Below are positions 57,716-64,000 of a stretch of DNA of 64,000 nt, piece after piece (the stretch's first letter is position 1; the number at the start of each line of letters is the position of its first letter). This stretch comes from Taxillus chinensis (lineage: Eukaryota; Streptophyta; Magnoliopsida; Santalales; Loranthaceae). The stretch spans positions 16,194,309-16,258,308 of the forward strand of contig CM042086.1 of assembly GCA_023512835.1 (NCBI GenBank), written 5' to 3'. Made by a program: the position numbers and the translations under genes. Under the pieces are notes generated by a model. It saw only the letters and a program-made list of their open reading frames with translations. It searched no databases and was not told the DNA's origin.

Positions 57716-60003
57716 CTAATGTCATCTAATTCTGTATTTGTCTTCATCTAAACTTTTTTGAAGTTGTTCCTTAGATAGAACTTCATATATATGTATGTAT
57801 GTATTTGTGGAGAGTGTGAAAGGGGAGAGAATTAATTATTAAAATATAATTTGGAGACCATAGATATTCAAAGTTGTACTTGTAATGTTCATAGCTATCT
57901 AAAATTTTAGAAATACAGAATCCAATGCATGTCAATTTATATTAATATTATGCAAAATTAGCTTTACATATGCACCAACATTACCCATTGATCATAATAT
58001 TATAACTCTCTACTCACATGAGCCTACCCATGAAGGTATAAACTCACATGATCATACTTAGCGTAGAAAATATCCAAGAGAATAATAGATCAACTAAACT
58101 ATTGATACATATAGACTAATTTAAAGATTTGACTTAGAAATTAACTATGTATGTGAGTAAGCTAATTAAGGGTATTCAAGTCGACTCACAACACTATACG
58201 AAAATAATATTTAACCCACAAAGATATAAAAGTTAATTTACTATTCTCTACGAGATAAGAAATGACTAAAATGATAACAAAAATTTAGATATAAGCCTTT
58301 TACGCAGGGCCTCACCATGAGCTTGTACGTAGCACTCTTCAAATGACAATAAGTTTACCCACCTATCAATATCCATCAACCTGTACAATTATATAAAAGA
58401 ACTCTATAAAGTCAACCTACTCTATTTTCACTTGTTATTTCAAATACTAATGATAAAAGAAAAAAAACTGAAAAAAACAAAGTTATTTATAGTAACTGTT
58501 GTACAATATAATTTTCTTTAAAATTTTAAAAAAATAAAGTTTAAATGAAAATTATAAAATATTAAATTCTTAAATCTATATATTTTAAAGATTGAGAATA
58601 AAGTTTTTACAATAAATATGCATATTTAAAAATCCACCGTAGATTATTTAAATGTTAAAAAATTATATATATTTAGAGATTGACAATTAAAAAAAAGAAT
58701 AGTTTATAAATAAAAAAATAAAATAAAAATAATTATTTTAAAATATTATTTTATTATATTAAGATATACAATTAATTCATTTTCACATCACACATAATGG
58801 AATCTAACGCAACAAAAACAAAAACACAAAGATGTGAAAGTGAGTTGAACCAGAGACTAAGATCTATTAAGAACACAAGTTTGGGTCTCTTAGGATCGTC
58901 ACATGCAAGGAGACACTTGCTGGTGCAGGTCTTCAAAGGAGCAATAGATGTATGAGATCTTTTTTTTTAAATCTTCAAATATTATACCATATATTCTTCC
59001 AAATAAAAAAAATATGAAACTGATTTGCATACCCAAGAACAACAATAAAAAGAATGGTGACTCTTAATACACGTAGGCATAGCTATATTTACAACCTGTT
59101 CCTATCTAGAATAGAAAATAAAGTTAAAGACCCAATTATAGAACAAGCAAATGCAGAAGATTTTAATAACGTCTCCTTGTGCGTGTGTTGGGGGGAGATT
59201 TACTTCCAATAATTAGCCAGCTAAGAAAGAATATAATTAGTAATTCGATACTGTGTTAATTTCATTTATCAAGAGGCCTTTGATTTCCCAGGCAGTGAAG
59301 AACGCAGATCCACAACTAAAACCGCAACATCAAGCAAAAGCAACCTTTCAGTGTTCAATAGTGTTACCATTTAAAAGCAAAAGCAACATCAAGATCTCCA
59401 ATTCAAACTCTACTATAATAGCTACACTGTTACCATTTTAAAAAATTGAAATTTACATGTTACTTGCAACGCAGCCGGACGATTTATTTTTCTGGAAGTA
59501 CAGTGCTCAATAATGTTACATACATAGCATTTCTCTACATTTCAGTGTTCGGTGAGGCATTTACCCCAAGGATTCCGAACAGAGAAGAATAGGGTGACGA
59601 ATTTCTAACGAAAGTTACTCTCTGCTGTCCATATTGTCCATCGGATGGTCTCCATCCTCGGATATGATATATTGTGACCTGAAAACATTTGCTCACAAAT
59701 CCTCTAATCAACTTCGCAGCCCAACAAATGCGACAGAAGCCAAATAACCCTGAGATGAAAACTGAACGATATCTGACTTCTGCATTAATCAGGACGGTTA
59801 AAAAATGCGCTGACGCTGCCCCTTTTGTCCACTAAGAAACAGCTACCCAAACAAATAACCTGAGAATTAGATAATTCGCTAGTTGAAATAATACAACAGT
59901 TACCATCACAAGGTAAAGGAACATACATATCTGCAAGCCCACATTCATTCCCCCTGAAATTGAAACCACAGAGCTGAGGGGAAAGTAGAGGAAGTTAGAT
60001 GAA
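57716..60003. other. AT-rich intergenic region and villin 3' flank
   Basis: No gene recognised. The last several hundred bases before 60004 have mixed composition and probably include the villin 3' untranslated region on the minus strand. Confidence 0.4.
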
Positions 60004-63000
60004 TCAGAACAACTGAAGAACCATTTTGAGTTTGTTCTGCTTCCACGCGGGCAACTTATAGAATGCAGCCTTTGACATCCCAAATTTCTGACGGAACTCT
60101 TCTGGGGAGAGGTATGTCTGCAATAATTTTAAAAAAAAATTAAAACAAAAATCAAACGAACTTATAATAGCCAAAAAAAAAAACAAGAAATTACAGGTAT
60201 TAAATGCTTCTCATGAGCTTTACCTCTCGTTTCGTCACATCAATCTCCAATACAGGATCAGCAGCTGATGTTGTTAGGCGATCATAGGGATATAACGGGA
60301 GCCCTTCCTCATCTTCAGCTTCACCTTCTTTCACATCTTCCTGTATTGTTAGGGCTTCAATTCTACTACTCATTGAGTCCTCCATAGAGTCCATATCTTG
60401 CTTTGAATCTGGCTTTTCCAGGCTTGCTTAACTCATCAAAATATAATAAATCAAACTAACGTAGGAAAAGAAGATAAACCAGCTGTTCAGGATAATTCAA
60501 TTGATATTTATACCTTCTGTTATCTGGGATATTATCATTTCTCCAGCTGGTGCTGGTTTCTCAAAAGTAGCAGTAAGTGCTGCAATAGCATTGGATCTGG
60601 CAGCAAATTTTGTTGAATCTGAGAGCACAGATTTTGGGTAGATCTTGCTAACTGGCGGAGGAGTTGAAAGATTTCTAGCATTTGAATTTTCAAAATTGGC
60701 AGCAAGTGAATTAAATGCTGGTGACCGGCCCCTTGCACGAACTCGATCAGGGCTAGATGACACGCTTCTAGAACGCTGAGATTTATCTGGCACACCAGCT
60801 CTTGCCCCATATGTTACAGGTGCTCTTCTCTTGGGTTTCTAATTGTGCATAAAAAATCTAATCTAATGAGAAACCAAAAAGTATAAAAGAGAAGGGAAAC
60901 TGCATGCAGATTTAAATAGAATTTCAATAAATCAAACCAGGGAGATTTGTAATAAAAGCAAAAAGAGTAACCAACCAATTATTCCTATAGCTAAACTGAG
61001 CTCTTCAAAAAAAAAAAAAGGAAATTCTTCTTCAAAAATAAATAAATAAAATATTATTATTATCATTATTAATATACATTGTTGTTAGAGTCTCACATTA
61101 CAAAAAGTAACCAACCAATTATTCCTATAGCTAATTGGTTTTAGGACGTTGATTTTTGAATTCTAATATGGTATCAGAGCAGATTGTGTTTTCATTCATG
61201 ATGTTCATTCAATGAGGAGTTTGTTTATAATATTTTGGCTTACCTACGATTTTCAGCCGTGTGTATCATCGACGTTGTCACGTGAGGGGATGTGTTAGAC
61301 CAACAAGTATAGCTTAATATAGATTCAAGAGTAGTCTCTCCTACAACAATTGATTTTAGGACATTAACCCTTAAATTATAACGCAACATGTCACTGTGCC
61401 TTACATGCAAAAATATGAAATGAATAATAGTATTTTCATAATTACTCAAAACTCAATGAACTTATTCTTGATTTTTGTGGAACGGCAAATATGTTACTTA
61501 ACCTTTGTAGTTTACCAGGTAAGATTGAGTGGTCCCCACAATACACTGCAGGGTATCATTTCTCTTATTATATTGCTACTTTGTTTATTTTTCCATTATC
61601 AGATTATTGCAAACCTATAAGAGTAGATGACAGTCACTTTCTATAGGTGCAATTAAAACTGTAAGTTGGTTTTAAGAAGCCTCGTTTGAGGGCTACATGC
61701 CTACATGTAAAACAAGTTATTTTTCTGTTTAGCTAAATTTATACCAATTGAACCAAAAAGTAGTACTGAATTTTAACAAGTTTCATCAGAAACAACCAAC
61801 AAAAAAACTCCTAAATGCTCTCAAATGACGTCAAATTTATTGTGAGGGTTTTAATGCACCCAGTAAAACATCAAACGAAACCGTAAAAGCCAGAAACTGT
61901 TAATCTTTGGCCATACATTATTCACGTGAAAAAGAGCAGGAAGAAGACTTCATAGTTCATAAAAATAGTTTCCCTAGCAATTGCTTGCAAGAACAAGTTC
62001 ACAGTTTATTCTGTGTAAATATAAAGTGAGATGTGGAAGCCTTAAGACTCTGGGCAGAGGAAAATGTTTAAGTTGTCAGGGATTTACTATTATTAGGTTT
62101 CTTCAAGTTAGGGTTAGTGAAGTTCCCCATATAGCAGAGCTCTACATTTACTAGATCATTCCAGATTTCAGGACTCTTTGAATGCTTGAGCTAAGTGGAG
62201 CTTGTCTTTTTGTACAGAATGAAGCGTGGAACTGCAGCTGGAATAAGAGTAAAAGGCCTAAGTACACGAAACTCCAAAATCTAACATTTGGTAAATTTTA
62301 CAAATTTTTAACGTTTTTTGGGGGTTTCTGACCTCTACTCTGGGGAAAAATGCTTATTTTGAAACCATTATTAGCATATATAGTCAAAATTAAGAAAATA
62401 ATTATTTTTAAATGTAAATCCGCTGTTATTGGTATAAACCCAGTGTTATTTATTAGGAATGTGTGCAGATGGCAACAACAGTCTAGTGCTTTCTAGAGTT
62501 TATCAGACTGGTGGAAGTATGTTTCAAATTGCTAACGATCAGACTTTGAACAGACCATCTAAATCACAATTTGCTAGGGGTATAATGAACCGCAATGCAT
62601 TGACATCGACATTTAGTGAAGAATTATTTTCACTAAAAATGCACTACCTCAAAGAGCTTAGATTTGTTATTTGAAAATCGTTTTACAAGATGTCCGGTAA
62701 ATATAGCTTTGTTGATGCACATACCCCAAGTGCAAGAAAGGCTAGAAAGCCAGTAATATGATTTAGGAACATAATTAACAAAAATAATACCACTTGTGAT
62801 ATAAAATATTCCCTGAGTGAACTAAAATTTAATATATTTCAGCATAAAACTGACAACAAATTTTGGATTGTGGAATGTCCCAACTTTTAATAATCGAGAT
62901 AATAAAAGGGAAAATATACCCACAAGAGAGAGAGCCCTTACATCAGGTTTTGGAGTGCCCCCAGTTTTAATTATTGTGAATCTCCTTTGGAATGAGTTTC

Positions 63001-63218
63001 CATGCATCTGTACAAAATTATAAATCTAAAATATCAAAGAATTCTAAAGTTATGCAAACCATTTTAGATTTAAACTTGAAAGGTTTACTTACAGCTGATT
63101 TTCTAAAATCCCAAGTGAAGAAACGTGTAAAAAAAGGTGGCTCGCTCCCTTCCATCACAACAAATATAGGAGCTTCACAAGATAATTTCTCTAGAAGGAA
63201 ATCACATTCAAGATATTT
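60004..63218 (-). CDS. VLN: Villin, C-terminal part (VLN4/5-like); 5' end not in window
   Basis: Five minus-strand exons join in phase: 63218-63093, 63007-62942, 60838-60514, 60426-60224 and 60117-60004 (834 nt, 277 residues and stop). They read the end of gelsolin repeat 6 (APIFVVMEGSEPPFFTRFF), MHGNSFQRRFTIIK, a Ser/Pro-rich linker (SRSVSSSPDRVRARGRSPAF), an acidic stretch (about EDVKEGEAEDEEG) and the villin headpiece ending KQNKLKMVLQLF. Villins bundle, cap and sever actin filaments; the headpiece is the extra F-actin site. The first exon found starts in phase 0 behind a good acceptor (CCAAGCAG), so more exons must precede it. None was recognised up to 64000, and they probably lie past the edge. 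The 2.1 kb intron 62941-60839 carries retroelement debris. Confidence 0.9.
60967..61134. repeat. Direct repeat of about 29 bp in a villin intron
   Basis: AGTAACCAACCAATTATTCC followed by TATAGCTAA occurs identically at 60967-60995 and 61106-61134, 139 bp apart. The second copy sits inside the LTR-like sequence of the adjoining element. Confidence 0.85.
61082..61385. mobile_element. TRIM-like LTR element remnant in a villin intron
   Basis: TGTTAGAGTCTCACATT (about 61084), TTGGTTTTAGGACGTTGA (about 61135) and then ATATGGTATCAGAGCAGA (about 61167) have the layout of a short plant LTR followed by an initiator-Met primer-binding site. A second LTR-like copy, TGTTAGACCAACAAG to GATTTTAGGACATTAACCC, runs from about 61292 to 61375. 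The interior is only about 120 bp and noncoding, as in terminal-repeat retrotransposons in miniature. Diverged and possibly truncated. Confidence 0.5.
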
Positions 63219-64000
63219 CTGCTTGGCATGACAAAGAAATAGAATTAAACGAACTAAAAATACCACCACATAAAATCTCATAGTTTAACATTGTTGTTGG
63301 TAGTATAGTTTTTATAAAAAAGGGAAAAAATATTTTTTTATTATTGAAGCGATGATACATATACATAGAGATCAGTTTACTTGTTCCACACCCCAGGATA
63401 GACTTCAACCTTACAGACAACCACCAACACTACAATAAATGAGTGACCCATTAAACACTACCATCAACACTACAATAAATGGCATGGGATGCATGTTATA
63501 CCAACCCATCTCCTTGGATGTTCCTACTCTCTTAGACTTTGTTCTTCCCATTGCACTTAGAAAGGTAAACACAAATGTACTGGTCATTGTTTATCTAATT
63601 ATGTCTCTTTATTTTGTATCTACCTTGATGTGCAATTCCACTCCTACTCTACTTAAAGTAATCTCACAAGCAGGCATCCATGGGAATTTCATATACTGGC
63701 AACTAAATGTGCGGCCTGCTCCAATGTCCATGCCGACCGCGGCTGTCTGCCAGCTGTTGCTTTAGTTTTGTATGTTTAATTTATTTTAATGAATTGTATA
63801 TATACACAAAAAAATGCATGTATGTATATACATATATGAAAATATATATTATATTAAATATTAACAAGTATTTTATCAACATATGTAAACTATTTGATAA
63901 AAAATAAAATTAAAATAATGACATTGGCTAGGAGTGTATAGGTCAGGTAAAAATAGGCACAAGCAAATATGATGATCTTTTTTTGTGACACTGGATATGG
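63219..64000. other. Right-edge region, probably villin intron
   Basis: AT-rich with a more balanced block at about 63430-63765. The plus-strand frame 63439-63765 shows no known domain. If the villin reading is right, this lies inside an intron of that minus-strand gene. Confidence 0.35.

Noticed and set aside
63439..63765. 108-codon plus-strand frame at the right edge
   Set aside because: No known motif, and it lies in what should be an intron of the minus-strand villin gene.

Overview
The window is nuclear DNA of a flowering plant, probably a dicot. Genes are split by AT-rich GT-AG introns, intergenic DNA is AT-rich with simple repeats and transposon debris, and the protein families are plant-specific or plant-type (CFIm25, an R2R3-MYB, GT90, MCTP, BSK, villin). 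I rebuilt exon chains by hand from splice sites, reading phase and remembered family sequences. No alignment or search was run.

Left part (1-17.9 kb, + strand): an intact gene for the 25 kDa subunit of pre-mRNA cleavage factor Im (113-4338), then AT-rich DNA with an imperfect tandem duplication and a long inverted repeat, then an intact DDX6/Dhh1-type DEAD-box RNA helicase (8160-17859). The 4 kb first intron of the helicase holds retroelement remnants and a well preserved hAT-type MITE with an 8-bp target duplication.

Middle part (17.9-41 kb): about 5.8 kb without a gene; an R2R3-MYB of the MYB17/MIXTA-like type (23731-25412); a cluster of broken sequences made of a truncated antisense remorin pseudogene, a degraded intron-free HDA15-like histone deacetylase copy and a retrotransposon-like tail; an intact tRNA adenosine deaminase TAD1/ADAT1 gene with ten exons (28396-35005); a DNA transposon-like element carrying a RETICULATA-RELATED gene fragment (35567-36655); and a six-exon GT90 (CAP10/DUF821) glycosyltransferase (37436-40870).

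Right part (41-64 kb): a large intronless-CDS MCTP protein (44604-47621), a ten-exon brassinosteroid-signalling (BSK7/8-like) pseudokinase (50661-55680), and on the minus strand the 3' end of a villin gene (60004-63218) whose upstream exons were not found and probably lie beyond the right edge.

The genes are unrelated housekeeping, developmental and signalling loci. There is no cluster or operon-like logic, and I found no convincing new biological system. The most unusual material is the gene-fragment capture at 35.6-36.7 kb and the stacked pseudogenes at 26.0-27.8 kb.
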